From Fulvimarina sp039652615 (GTDB lineage Bacteria; Pseudomonadota; Alphaproteobacteria; Rhizobiales; Rhizobiaceae): 64,000 nt of DNA. The notes beneath the pieces are model-generated. The model was not told the DNA's origin, did no database searches, and worked only from the letters and a program-made list of their open reading frames with translations. This document shows, piece after piece, positions 51,617-60,544 of this stretch (position 1 is its first letter; every line of letters starts with the position of its first letter). The stretch is taken from NCBI RefSeq assembly GCF_039652615.1, contig NZ_JBDJAC010000016.1:1-64000 (forward strand). The letters run 5' to 3'. Position numbers and translations under genes: made by a program.

Positions 51617-54600
51617 TCAGTGGAAGTTCCTGCCCTTCGGCCATGGGCCGTTGGCGACCTTGCCTTCCTCCTTGCTCGGAGTGCTCCGGCGGGTTTCCGG
51701 AGCTTCCCGCAGCAACTGGCGTAGTCTCGCGGCGGGTTTGATTTTGCGGCGGATATCCTCGACCGGGCGGCGCACCTCGTCGGCGCGGGCAAGGCTGTCG
51801 ATCGGACGGTCGCTGTCGTAAAGCACCGCCAGCATCGGCGTCAGATCCTCGATATGCCGCGCCACGACGTGAACGACGTCGTCGACGTTCTGCACCCGTC
51901 CTGTGACGCCGATGCAACGAGCCCCCAGAACCAGACTGCGATATTGCTCGAAGACCTTGGGCCAGACGACGATATTGGCGATGCCGGTCTCGTCCTCCAG
52001 GGTTTCGAAGATTACGCCCTTTGCCGAACCGGGGCGCTGGCGCACCAGAACAAGCCCTGAGATATTCGCGGTGCGCCCGCTCTTCAGCATGCCGAGACCG
52101 ACATTGTCGCCGTAACCGCGCTGGCGGAGTTCGTCGCGAATGAAGCTCATCGGATGAGCCTTCAGGGAAAAGGCGAGCGACTGGTAGTCGATCATCACGT
52201 GCTCGCCGAGCATCATCGGCGGCAGATGGGTTTCGGGCTCTTTCTGCAAGTCCCGTTGATCGACCGCGGCGAAGAGTGGCAGCCGTTCCGAGCTCGAAAG
52301 CGGGTCGAGGGCCTTCACCGCCCAGAGCGCATCACGCCTGTCGAGCCCGATCGAGCGAAAGCAGTCGGCGTCGGCAAGCTTCTCGATGGCGCGACGCGAC
52401 AGGCCGGAGCGCAGCCAGAGATCGCGTACGCTGTCATAGCCTTGGCCTCGCTTTTCAGTGAGCGTGGCTGCATCCTCTTTTCCGAGGCCTTTGACCAGCC
52501 GCAGGCCGAGACGCACCGCATGGGTGTTTCCCATCTCATCTCGCATGTCCTGGAAGCGCGGCGAGATGGGCTGGATCTTTGCATCCGGCTCCAGCAGGCA
52601 GTCCCAATCGGAAAAATTGACGTCGACGGGACGTATCTCGACGCCATGCTTCCGCGCATCACGGATCAGTTGCGCGGGCGCGTAAAATCCCATCGGCTGG
52701 GAATTGAGGAGCGCCGCGCAGAAAACGTCTGGATAATGGCATTTCAGCCAGCACGAGACGTAGACGAGCAGGGCGAAACTCGCCGCATGGCTTTCCGGAA
52801 AGCCGTATTCGCCGAACCCCTCGATCTGGCGAAAGCAATGGTCGGCAAAATCGCGGTCGTAGCCATTGGCGACCATGCCCTCGACCATCTTGGTGTGGAA
52901 CGAGCCGATCGTGCCGACACGGCGAAAGGTTGCCATGGCGCGGCGCAGCTTGTCGGCCTCGCCCGGCGAGAAGTTCGCGGCGACGATGGCGATCGACATC
53001 GCCTGTTCCTGAAACAGCGGGACGCCGAGCGTTTTCTTCAGAACTTCCTCCAGCGCCTTGCTCGGATAGGCAACGTTCTCCTTCTTCTGGCGCCTGCGCA
53101 GATAGGGATGAACCATATTGCCCTGGATCGGGCCAGGGCGAACGATCGCAACCTCGATGACGAGGTCGTAATAGCAACGCGGGCGAAGGCGCGGCAGCAT
53201 CGACATCTGCGCGCGGCTTTCGATCTGAAACACACCCACCGTATCGGCCTTGCAGATCATGTCGTAGGTGGCGGTATCGCCATCGGATAGAGAGGAAAGC
53301 GTTTCCGGGCGATTGTAATGGTTTGCCAGAAACTCGAAGCTCTTGCGGATGCATGTGAGCATGCCGAGCGCCAGAATATCGATCTTCAGCATGTTCAGGC
53401 TTTCCAGATCGTCCTTGTCCCATGAGACGATCGTGCGATCTTCCATGGCGGCGTTCTCGATCGGGATCAGCGAGGAAAGGCGGTCACGCGTGATGACGAA
53501 GCCGCCGACATGCTGCGACAGGTGGCGCGGAAAGCCGATGATTTGCCGGGCCAGATCGAGCATCTGCTTCAGATGCTTGTCGGTTGGGTCGAGGCCGGCG
53601 CGGCGGGCATCCTCGTCATGGATCTCGCGCGACCAGTTTCCCCATTTGACGCCGGCGATCGCCGCGATGGAATCCTCGCTGAGGCCGAAGACCTTGCCGA
53701 CTTCACGAATGGCCGAGCGGGCGCGATAGGTAATGACGGTCGCCGCCAGCCCGGCATTTTCCCGCCCGTATTTCCTGTAGATGTACTGGATCACCTCCTC
53801 GCGCCGCTCGTGCTCGAAATCGACATCGATATCGGGTGGCTCGCCGCGCTCCTCGGAAATGAAACGCTCGAACAGGAGATTGACCTTCGAGGGGTCCACT
53901 TCGGTGATGCTGAGGCAGTAGCAGATCACGGAATTGGCGGCCGACCCGCGCCCCTGACACAGAATCTTCTGGGAGCGCGCGAAGCGCACGATGTCGTAGA
54001 CGGTCAGAAAGTAGGGCGCGTAATCGAGCTTCTTGATCAACGCTGTTTCGTGAGCGACGGCGTCCAGAACCTTGGGCGGCGCGCCATCCGGAAAACGGCG
54101 TTTCAGGCCGATCTCCGTCAATCTCTCCAGGGCGGTCTGGGCGTCCATCGCCGCGTCGCCGAGCTCTTCGAACACCGGGGCGTCGGGATACTGGTAGGCC
54201 AGCTCGTCCAGGGAGAAGTCCAGCTTGCGAACGAGGCGCAGCGTTTCGCAAACCGCCGCCTCGTAACCCTTGAAGGCGGCGAGGGCTTCGGCGGGCGAGC
54301 GCAGGCGCCGCTCGGCATTGGCCTCGAGCCGGGCACCGATGCTCTTGAGCGTTTCGCCCTCGCGAATGCAGGTGAGAACGTCCTGAAGGGGACGGCGGGC
54401 GGGATGGTGATAAAGCACATCGCCGAGCGCCAGAAGCGGCACGTCGTGCCGGGCTGCGATCTCCGCAGTTCGCGCCATGTCGCGCTGGTCATGGGGGCCA
54501 TAGGCGCGCACGAGACCGCAATAGAGCGATTTTCCGCAGTGGGGCGCCAGCGCCGCAAGGCAGGTCTCCAGCGCTTCGGTGTCGCCCGTCAGGGGGTGGA

Positions 54601-55039
54601 CGGCCATGAGAAGCCCGTCGCTATGGGCAAGAAGGTCGTCGAGGACGATATGACATTCGCCTTTCGGTGCGCGGCGCTTGCCAAGGCTTAGAAGTTCGCA
54701 GAGCCGGCCCCAGCCCTTCCGGTGCATCGGCCAGACGAAGGTGTCCGGCGCAGAGTCCTGAAAGACCAGCCGGCAGCCGGGTACGAACTGAAGCCCCGCT
54801 TCTTTTGCGGCCATGTGGCCGCGCACCAGTCCCGCGACCGAATTGCGGTCGGCCAGACCAAGAGCGGAAAGGCCAAGCTTAGCTGCTTCGGCTACCATTT
54901 CCTCCGCATGGGAGGCGCCCCGCAGGAAGGAGAAATTGCTGGCCGCCGCCAGCTCTGCATACCCAGTCTCTTGCGGCTCATGGCTTGCACGAAAACCGGG
55001 CTTCGTTCGTGAACCCGCTTCAGGCGGCAGGTCGGTCAT
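51617..55039 (-). CDS. dnaE2: error-prone DNA polymerase DnaE2 (ImuC)
   Basis: A 1140-residue C-family polymerase for SOS mutagenesis and lesion bypass. N-terminal PHP domain (YAELAAASNFSFLRGASHAEEMV, LGLADRNSVAGLV), polymerase motif PPDIDVDFEHERREEVIQYI with catalytic Asp residues (about 405-415), GRGSAANSVICYCLSI, finger/beta-binding regions with FQEQAMSIAI, and a C-terminal OB domain (GLVLVRQRPGSAKGVIFETL). It lacks the intact metal-binding His pattern of DnaE1 PHP, as usual. ATG 55039 overlaps the imuB stop by 4 bp, giving the cassette imuA-imuB-dnaE2. Confidence 0.95.
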   Translation of the reverse strand: MTDLPPEAGSRTKPGFRASHEPQETGYAELAAASNFSFLRGASHAEEMVAEAAKLGLSALGLADRNSVAGLVRGHMAAKEAGLQFVPGCRLVFQDSAPDTFVWPMHRKGWGRLCELLSLGKRRAPKGECHIVLDDLLAHSDGLLMAVHPLTGDTEALETCLAALAPHCGKSLYCGLVRAYGPHDQRDMARTAEIAARHDVPLLALGDVLYHHPARRPLQDVLTCIREGETLKSIGARLEANAERRLRSPAEALAAFKGYEAAVCETLRLVRKLDFSLDELAYQYPDAPVFEELGDAAMDAQTALERLTEIGLKRRFPDGAPPKVLDAVAHETALIKKLDYAPYFLTVYDIVRFARSQKILCQGRGSAANSVICYCLSITEVDPSKVNLLFERFISEERGEPPDIDVDFEHERREEVIQYIYRKYGRENAGLAATVITYRARSAIREVGKVFGLSEDSIAAIAGVKWGNWSREIHDEDARRAGLDPTDKHLKQMLDLARQIIGFPRHLSQHVGGFVITRDRLSSLIPIENAAMEDRTIVSWDKDDLESLNMLKIDILALGMLTCIRKSFEFLANHYNRPETLSSLSDGDTATYDMICKADTVGVFQIESRAQMSMLPRLRPRCYYDLVIEVAIVRPGPIQGNMVHPYLRRRQKKENVAYPSKALEEVLKKTLGVPLFQEQAMSIAIVAANFSPGEADKLRRAMATFRRVGTIGSFHTKMVEGMVANGYDRDFADHCFRQIEGFGEYGFPESHAASFALLVYVSCWLKCHYPDVFCAALLNSQPMGFYAPAQLIRDARKHGVEIRPVDVNFSDWDCLLEPDAKIQPISPRFQDMRDEMGNTHAVRLGLRLVKGLGKEDAATLTEKRGQGYDSVRDLWLRSGLSRRAIEKLADADCFRSIGLDRRDALWAVKALDPLSSSERLPLFAAVDQRDLQKEPETHLPPMMLGEHVMIDYQSLAFSLKAHPMSFIRDELRQRGYGDNVGLGMLKSGRTANISGLVLVRQRPGSAKGVIFETLEDETGIANIVVWPKVFEQYRSLVLGARCIGVTGRVQNVDDVVHVVARHIEDLTPMLAVLYDSDRPIDSLARADEVRRPVEDIRRKIKPAARLRQLLREAPETRRSTPSKEEGKVANGPWPKGRNFH

Positions 55040-56601
55040 GCGAACAGCCCTTGCACGAACCAGACCGGCCGCCCCGTCTCGCGCTCGTAAAGGCCTTGCC
55101 GGAACAGCCAGAAGCGATGGCCGCCGGACGTCTCTATGCGGAAATAGTCGCGCGTCGGCGCAGCGCGGCCATCCACCCACCATTCGCAGGCGATCCGCTC
55201 CGGTCCCTCGGCGCGGGTGACCTCGTAGAGCATCTTGCGCCAGCGAAATTTCAGAGGCGGGCCTTCCGGCAGTTCGGCCACCACCTCCGCGCCCTCGGGA
55301 CGTTCGAAAAGAACGATAGGCCTGATCGCCGGATCGGCGATGGACGCATCTGTCTCCTGAGACCGGTTTCGGCGCAGCGCCGGCACCAGCCCGTGGCGAC
55401 GTTCCGGTATATGCGTGTCGGCCGACACGAAAACTTCCACCCGGTCCGAACCGAGACGCGCCGAAAGCCTGTCGATCAACGGATTGAGCGCTTCTTCAGG
55501 GGGGATGCCCGACACCATGTCGACCTGCGCGGCATCGAACGGATCGGTCCGCGACACCGACAGGCGAATGACATCGAAGCCGAAACCGGCGTCCCATTCG
55601 TTATGCAGGGCGGCAAGACGCTCGTCGAAGAGGCGCGCCATCGCGGCCGGATCGCGCAGGGGCGCCGATGTCTCCACGCACACGCCCGAGACATGGCCGT
55701 CGCAGCGAAAGAGCGTGAGCTCGGCCCGTCGCATGCCCATGCCGCTTCGCTCCAGCGGTTCGACCAGACGGAGGCAAAGCGAGCCTATGACGCTCTTGAT
55801 CGCCTCGTTCTGAACGATGGGATCGAAGAAGCGTCTCTCGGCGATGAAGCTGACCGGCGGCGACAGGGGCGAGAGAGCTTCACCGACATCGCCCATCGCC
55901 TGATCGAGCCGCTGGAATACGGACGGGCCGAAACGGGCCGTCAGTGCAGCGCGCGGAATTGAGAACAGGCAGCCGATGGTCTTGAGGCCGAGCCGGGCAA
56001 GTTCGCGAACCTGTCCGGCCTCCAGCCTGAGGGCCGAGAGCGGAAGGGGTTTGAGCCTCTCGCGCTGACGGCCCGGCGGTGCGATCGCGTGATCATGATG
56101 GCGCGTCAGCGCCCAGGCCGCGCCGGCTGTGTCGGCAAGCGCGATGGCTGCGTGAAACCCTTGAGCTTTCAGGCGAACCGCCAGATCCTGCGTCAGATCG
56201 CTTTCGCCACCGAAAAGATGTGCGCAGCCGCTGATATCGAGAAACAGCGTGTGGTCCTGCCCGAATGCCACGAAGGGCGTATAGCGTTCACACCAATGGG
56301 CGATGCGGCGGAAAAGGTTTTGGTCGGCCTCTTCATCCTGCGGCACGCAATCGAGATCGGGCCGGATCGCGCGTGCATCGCTCAGCGATTGGCCTGTCTG
56401 AATGCCGGAAAGATCGGCGACGGGTTCGACCGCGATCACGCGCAGTGCCTGCCGATGCTGACCGGTGACGATGATCGGAGGAACGTCAGGACGCCCGTTC
56501 AAGCGCCAGGATGCGCCCCATCTCGTCCGCGCGATGCGTTCGATCCGAAGATGCGGCAGACGGCAGGCGAGGATGCGTTGACGCGGCACCGTATTCGACA
56601 T
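55036..56601 (-). CDS. imuB: ImuB, Y-family polymerase-like accessory protein
   Basis: A 521-residue protein of the SOS mutasome. It resembles DinB-type polymerases (LACRLPHLRIERIARTRWG, LDISGCAHLFGGES, LSIPRAALTARFGPSV) but lacks the acidic catalytic triad: the N-terminal DxD position is hydrophobic and the SIDE motif is altered. In this family ImuB is a scaffold that binds the beta clamp, ImuA and DnaE2 rather than a polymerase. Start at 56601 (MSNTVPRQ) lies within the end of imuA (about 116 bp overlap). Its stop overlaps dnaE2 by 4 bp. Confidence 0.93.
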   Translation of the reverse strand: MSNTVPRQRILACRLPHLRIERIARTRWGASWRLNGRPDVPPIIVTGQHRQALRVIAVEPVADLSGIQTGQSLSDARAIRPDLDCVPQDEEADQNLFRRIAHWCERYTPFVAFGQDHTLFLDISGCAHLFGGESDLTQDLAVRLKAQGFHAAIALADTAGAAWALTRHHDHAIAPPGRQRERLKPLPLSALRLEAGQVRELARLGLKTIGCLFSIPRAALTARFGPSVFQRLDQAMGDVGEALSPLSPPVSFIAERRFFDPIVQNEAIKSVIGSLCLRLVEPLERSGMGMRRAELTLFRCDGHVSGVCVETSAPLRDPAAMARLFDERLAALHNEWDAGFGFDVIRLSVSRTDPFDAAQVDMVSGIPPEEALNPLIDRLSARLGSDRVEVFVSADTHIPERRHGLVPALRRNRSQETDASIADPAIRPIVLFERPEGAEVVAELPEGPPLKFRWRKMLYEVTRAEGPERIACEWWVDGRAAPTRDYFRIETSGGHRFWLFRQGLYERETGRPVWFVQGLFA

Positions 56602-57322
56602 GGTCAAAACTCCTCGATTGCGGGTTCCAGGCCACCTTCCACCGGCCGGTTTCACCATTGCGATTGCGTTCCAGTTCGAGGGTGAGGCACATCGGGCCGA
56701 GGCTTCGGGCAAAATGGCCGTGCGGGACCGAGACGGCTGGCGCCACGCACCAGCGCGTCGCAGCGCTCGATGCCTCTTCCGCCCCCTCTTGCCTGAGGAG
56801 GAACAGCGGCACGCCGCTTTCCTTGGCGCGCAGTGTCAGCTTGCGGCTGACCGAAAGATCGAATGCCTTCGGATTGCCTCTGACATGCAGGATCACGGCG
56901 CCAAGACCTGCGGTCCTGACCGCTTCGCCCGCCGCCCACAACGTGTCGCGCAAGTGGACCGGGCGCACATGGACGAGACGTCCGGCCGCAACGCCGAAGC
57001 TCCTCATCCCGTCGGGAAAGACGCGGCCTCCATCGACCAGCGCCGAAACGTCACGCAGCCACAGGATCGGCTGGGACGCGCGCTCCCTGCTCAAAAGCGC
57101 AAAGACCAGTCCGTAGAGAGCGGCAACGTTCCGCGAGGACGTGCAGCGCAATTCGTGCAGGCCATTCCGCACCAGACCGCCTCCGAGACAGGCGTCGATT
57201 TCGGAAATGCCAAAGTCTATACGACCGCCAGAAGCCGTCGGCCTCGGAGGATGGTTGCGCGCCGTTTTGATGGCGGAAATCGAATGTTGTAACGCAGCTT
57301 TCGTGGCGGCGAAGTCGGTCAT
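56486..57322 (-). CDS. imuA: ImuA, RecA-like mutasome protein
   Basis: A 278-residue protein related to RecA/SulA folds that associates with ImuB and dampens or directs RecA during SOS mutagenesis. It contains the ImuA pattern RIDFGISEIDACLGGGLVRNGLHEL near 35-60, LLSRERASQPILWLRDVSALV and LFLLRQEGAEEASSAATRW. ATG 57322 is about 15 bp downstream of a perfect SOS box, so it is under LexA control. First gene of imuA-imuB-dnaE2. Confidence 0.9.
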   Translation of the reverse strand: MTDFAATKAALQHSISAIKTARNHPPRPTASGGRIDFGISEIDACLGGGLVRNGLHELRCTSSRNVAALYGLVFALLSRERASQPILWLRDVSALVDGGRVFPDGMRSFGVAAGRLVHVRPVHLRDTLWAAGEAVRTAGLGAVILHVRGNPKAFDLSVSRKLTLRAKESGVPLFLLRQEGAEEASSAATRWCVAPAVSVPHGHFARSLGPMCLTLELERNRNGETGRWKVAWNPQSRSFDHVEYGAASTHPRLPSAASSDRTHRADEMGRILALERAS

Positions 57323-57336
57323 GTCAGAGCGCTTTT

Positions 57337-57351
57337 GTTCATGTTATGTTC
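57337..57351 (-). promoter_or_regulatory. LexA SOS box of the imuAB-dnaE2 operon
   Basis: GTTCATGTTATGTTC (plus strand) is a perfect GTTC-N7-GTTC, the alphaproteobacterial LexA box; on the minus strand it reads GAAC-N7-GAAC. It lies 15 bp before the imuA start, in a position to block transcription. Confidence 0.9.
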
Positions 57352-57777
57352 TAGATAAGACTCAAGCCGGAGAAAGAGTCAATTCGGCCTGTGCTGGTTT
57401 CAGCGGGCCAATTGAAAGCGGTGGAAAACGTCGCCCGAATGGAGGCTATCCATCTGTTTTTGCTCAAAGATGGAAGAGTCGAAGAAGACGGGCGCTTGCA
57501 GACATGATCGGCGAGATATCCCGGAAATCCGGGCTCGGAGGCCGTTGACCATTCCTGAAAAATCTTTGCATGCGGCAAGCCAGACCGCTGCCACCGATCT
57601 GTTCGATCCGGGCAAATGGCATCCCGCGAAACTCGCTTGATCGCTTCACGAAAACGGATGTCAAAGACACGTCTGCGCCGTGCAATCTACGGCAGGCTCT
57701 TCAGTCGCTCGCAATTCGTGAAGATGGGGTGGCTCTGCCGCCGAACGCACGATCCGCAAGCCGTCATGGCCGGGCTG
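57352..57777. other. intergenic region between SOS cassette and OPX gene
   Basis: About 425 bp. Small ORFs in both directions have no recognisable content or ribosome-binding sites. It holds the -35 side of the imuA promoter; nothing else seen. Confidence 0.4.
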
Positions 57778-58338
57778 TCAGAACCAGCGTTCGCGCACAT
57801 AGATTGTATCGCCGGGCAGGAGCGGGTCTGAGGTTACGACACGGCCAGTGACCACCTCGTCGCCGATCTGCCGGGTGATGTCGACGGTGCCCTGCTCGGC
57901 GCGCGGCGTGAACCCGCCCGAGACGGCAATCGCCTTCTGCACCGTCATGCCGGGGACATAGGTGTATTGGCCGCCCTGATTGACCTCGCCCATGATGAAG
58001 AACGGGCGATAGCGCTCGACCGCAACCGTGACGTCCGGGTCCTGAAGATAGCCGTCGCGCAGCCGCGAGGCGATCGCCTGCTGAAGTTGGACCGATGTTC
58101 GGCCGCGTGCTGGTATGTCGCCAATCAGGGGCATCGACAGATAACCGGCCTTATCGATCGGATAGGCTTGCGTCAGCTCTTTCTGTTCGAAGACCGTGAT
58201 ACGGGCAATGTCTCCACTGTCGAAACGGTAGGGCTGATTGAGAACGGCGTGAAAAGCTGGCGGGGCAGGCTGGTAGGATGAGCAGGCTGCAGTCGTCGCC
58301 ATCGCCACGCCCAGTATCAGCTTTGCAATCGTTTTCAT
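57778..58338 (-). CDS. polysaccharide export (OPX/Wza-like) lipoprotein
   Basis: A 186-residue outer-membrane export protein. A lipoprotein signal with lipobox ATTAACSS (Cys about 19) precedes the Poly_export domain: YRFDSGDIARITVFEQKELTQAYPIDKAGYLSMPLIGDIPARG then the SLBB region GEVNQGGQYTYVPGMTVQKAIAVSGGFTPRAE (shown as its known location, about 110-145). Short OPX proteins of this size work with a co-polymerase/kinase. Start 58338 follows GGAGTTGGG; an earlier in-frame start at 58410 lacks the signal. It is divergent from the kinase-like gene. Confidence 0.88.
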   Translation of the reverse strand: MKTIAKLILGVAMATTAACSSYQPAPPAFHAVLNQPYRFDSGDIARITVFEQKELTQAYPIDKAGYLSMPLIGDIPARGRTSVQLQQAIASRLRDGYLQDPDVTVAVERYRPFFIMGEVNQGGQYTYVPGMTVQKAIAVSGGFTPRAEQGTVDITRQIGDEVVTGRVVTSDPLLPGDTIYVRERWF

Positions 58339-58528
58339 TTCCCAACTCCGTCCGTCCCGCCTGCCGCGCTTGAACGAACCCCAAGCACGTGAAATCGCTT
58401 GACGAAGCAATACTGCAATTAGGGTTAATCAATCGTGAAACCCCCGTCTTGAAGGCGTTGGGCCAGCGGCCAGCGCCGCTTGAGGGTTGAAAGTCTTGCC
58501 ATATGGCAACTGAAGACGGGTTCTTTAA

Positions 58529-58568
58529 CGACCTGGTTACCAAAAAGAGCGACCGTTTAGTTACCAAA
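58529..58568. promoter_or_regulatory. direct repeats in the OPX / kinase-like divergent promoter
   Basis: Two copies of CGACC-(N2 or N5)-GTTACCAAA occur at 58529-58544 and 58550-58568, head to tail, about 24 bp apart. Roughly two helical turns of spacing suits tandem binding of a regulator on one face. The region 58339-58629 (about 290 bp) has no gene. Confidence 0.35.
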
Positions 58569-58629
58569 TCCGGGCACGTGGCCGTGTTTCAGCTGTGGCG
58601 GCCGGGCTCGACAATCGGACGGTGACGAT

Positions 58630-59421
58630 ATGAAGAATCAAGGCACCCCATATACGCACAGCGCTTCCGAAGACGCTGCGGCCAGGCAGGACAAGCCTCT
58701 CGACAAGACCGCAAGGCTAGCAATCGAGGCCGGTCCGGGACACGGATTTCAAAGGGCAATCTTAGATATGGCGAACGCGAGCGTAGACGGCGTGAACAAC
58801 GAACCAATCGAGACCGGCGACCAGGGCAGCGACGAGCAGGTGATCGAGCGGGTCGGCGTCGACGATCTGGCCTTCGCGGCCAAGGAAATGAGGATCAAGC
58901 GGCTGGTCGTCGTGACTCCCTTCGCCGACAGGGCCTCGCTCGAAACGGTGCTGACGCTATCGCGGATCCTGACCGAAGAGAACCATCCCGTCGCACTCAT
59001 CCAGCTCGATGGTTCGCCCGAGGTTCCGTTCTCTACTGACGGGAATTCGCTTGCAGGATGGATCGATCTTCTGGGGGGTGGTCGCCCGGTTGGTGAAATC
59101 ATCCACCGGGATGCCGAATCGCGCCTTCACATCGCGCCTTCCGGAGACGTGGACCTTGCTGCCCTGGAAGACGATCAGCTTGAAGACCTCGCGGTCTATG
59201 TCGAGGCGTTCCATCAGAGCTATGCTATGACTGTCGTCCACGCGCCGCTCGAATGCCTCGACCGGATCAGCGGACTGGGGGATGGCGAGACGGCGATCAT
59301 CGTTGCGGCAGGCGAGGACAGGGCCGGGGAGGTCGACCAGATTGCGCAGGCCCTCAACGCTCGCGCCACCTACGACGTGCTTCACCTCGTGTCCGAAGGC
59401 GAGACACCGATCCTCCACTGA
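58630..59421 (+). CDS. tyrosine-kinase-like (BY-kinase/ExoP C-terminal-like) protein lacking a Walker A motif
   Basis: A 263-residue soluble protein. Residues about 90-255 follow the pattern of the cytoplasmic kinase domain of ExoP/Wzc co-polymerases: the core strand RLVVVTPFADRASLETVLTL then SRILTEENHPVALIQLDGS, then GWIDLLGGGRPVGEIIHRDA and SRLHIAPSGDVDL, which mirror the leading strand, Walker A' and lipid-carrier-proximal segments. The Walker A GxxGxGKST is replaced by PFADRASLE, so ATP binding is doubtful. An N-terminal charged region (1-85) is unfamiliar. Divergent pairing with the OPX gene supports a polysaccharide-export role, perhaps as a pseudokinase. Family placement is moderate. 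Confidence 0.55.
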   Translation: MKNQGTPYTHSASEDAAARQDKPLDKTARLAIEAGPGHGFQRAILDMANASVDGVNNEPIETGDQGSDEQVIERVGVDDLAFAAKEMRIKRLVVVTPFADRASLETVLTLSRILTEENHPVALIQLDGSPEVPFSTDGNSLAGWIDLLGGGRPVGEIIHRDAESRLHIAPSGDVDLAALEDDQLEDLAVYVEAFHQSYAMTVVHAPLECLDRISGLGDGETAIIVAAGEDRAGEVDQIAQALNARATYDVLHLVSEGETPILH

Positions 59422-59583
59422 GGAAACGAAATCTTATCCCCGAATGATCGAAGCCGGATGTCGTCAGGCCTCCGGCTTTCGGCTGCGACATCGCTTCGTC
59501 TGTTGACGCATCGACACAGATCCTAAATTGGAAACGAATTTGTTGCAGCTCTTCGAGGCTGCGATCTCCGACGAAGGGTCACC

Positions 59584-59772
59584 ATGTCCAGCTTCCTGAC
59601 ATTCCTGGCGCTGGCCGCATTGATCGCAACCGCGATCGTCCTCCTGATGGGTCTGTTGAACCTGATGAAGGGCGGGCCGGGCAGCAAGTCCCAGAAATTC
59701 ATGCGCTATCGCATCATGTTTCAGGCGATCGCTCTCGTTCTGATCGTGGCCTTTCTGCTCCTCGGCCGTTGA
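59584..59772 (+). CDS. small twin-transmembrane (HIG1-like) protein
   Basis: A 62-residue membrane protein with two hydrophobic helices (SFLTFLALAALIATAIVLLM and FQAIALVLIVAFLLLG) joined by the loop NLMKGGPGSKSQKFMRYRIM. The MRxRxxFQxxA pattern is typical of HIG1-domain proteins in alphaproteobacteria, relatives of factors that act with cytochrome c oxidase. It precedes the cobalamin adenosyltransferase gene in many Hyphomicrobiales. No function assigned. Confidence 0.75.
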   Translation: MSSFLTFLALAALIATAIVLLMGLLNLMKGGPGSKSQKFMRYRIMFQAIALVLIVAFLLLGR

Positions 59773-59819
59773 CGCGTGATGATCGCGTCCAACTTTCCGG
59801 CGAAAGCGAAGGAGCGTTC

Positions 59820-60386
59820 ATGGTCAAGCTGAACAAGATCTATACCCGCACCGGCGACAAGGGCGACACGATGCTGGGCAATGGCGAGCGGCGTCCGAAG
59901 GACGATCTGCGGGTCGAGACCTACGGCACGGTGGACGAGCTGAATGCCGTGATCGGGCTTGCGCGCCTCCATGCATCGGGCGATCTCGATGACATGCTCG
60001 CGCGTATCCAGAACGAGCTCTTCGATCTCGGCGCGGAACTTGCGACACCCGACACCGGCAAGGACCTCGGTTTCGAGCCGCTGAAGCTCGTCGACAGCCA
60101 GGTCGATCGCCTGGAACGCGAGATCGACGGCATGAATGAGAAGCTCGAACCGCTCAAGAGCTTCGTTCTTCCGGCAGGAACGCCCGTTGCGGCGCATCTT
60201 CATCTTGCGCGTACGGTCTCAAGGCGCGTCGAACGATTTATGGTCGCGCTGGCGAAAAAAGAGCCCGTCGCGGAGACCGCGCTTCGCTACATCAACCGCC
60301 TGTCCGATCATCTCTTCGTTTGCGGGCGTATCGCCAATGACGATGGCAAGGGCGATGTCCTGTGGGTTCCGGGAAAAAGCCGCTAG
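59820..60386 (+). CDS. cob(I)yrinic acid a,c-diamide adenosyltransferase, PduO type
   Basis: A 188-residue enzyme forming adenosylcobalamin from ATP and cob(I)alamin. Motifs: VKLNKIYTRTGDKGDTMLGNGERRPKDDLRVETYGTVDELNA (N-terminal, ATP-binding, shown as known region 2-43), SFVLPAGTPVAAHLHLARTVSRRVER and ALRYINRLSDHLFVCGRI. These are hallmarks of ATR/PduO. Start 59820 has a GAAGGAG ribosome-binding site; the frame opens 17 codons earlier. It sits upstream of etfBA-hbd, possibly an independent unit. Confidence 0.92.
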   Translation: MVKLNKIYTRTGDKGDTMLGNGERRPKDDLRVETYGTVDELNAVIGLARLHASGDLDDMLARIQNELFDLGAELATPDTGKDLGFEPLKLVDSQVDRLEREIDGMNEKLEPLKSFVLPAGTPVAAHLHLARTVSRRVERFMVALAKKEPVAETALRYINRLSDHLFVCGRIANDDGKGDVLWVPGKSR

Positions 60387-60544
60387 TCGCGCGCGATGCC
60401 TTTGACGAATTATCTGGCCTGGCGAGGCTTTGACTGGAGCTCATTCTTGAAAAGCGCTCGTTTCGGGGCCAAAACCTCTGCTGAATTCATGTGCAGCCTC
60501 GAGGCGACTCGACTGCCGACAAAAAATCTCGGGAGCAAAGCCCC

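Noticed and set aside
53510..54691. 393-residue plus-strand ORF
   Set aside because: Shadow of dnaE2.
57352..57777. Small ORFs between imuA and the OPX gene
   Set aside because: No protein-like composition, start signals or recognisable motifs in any frame.
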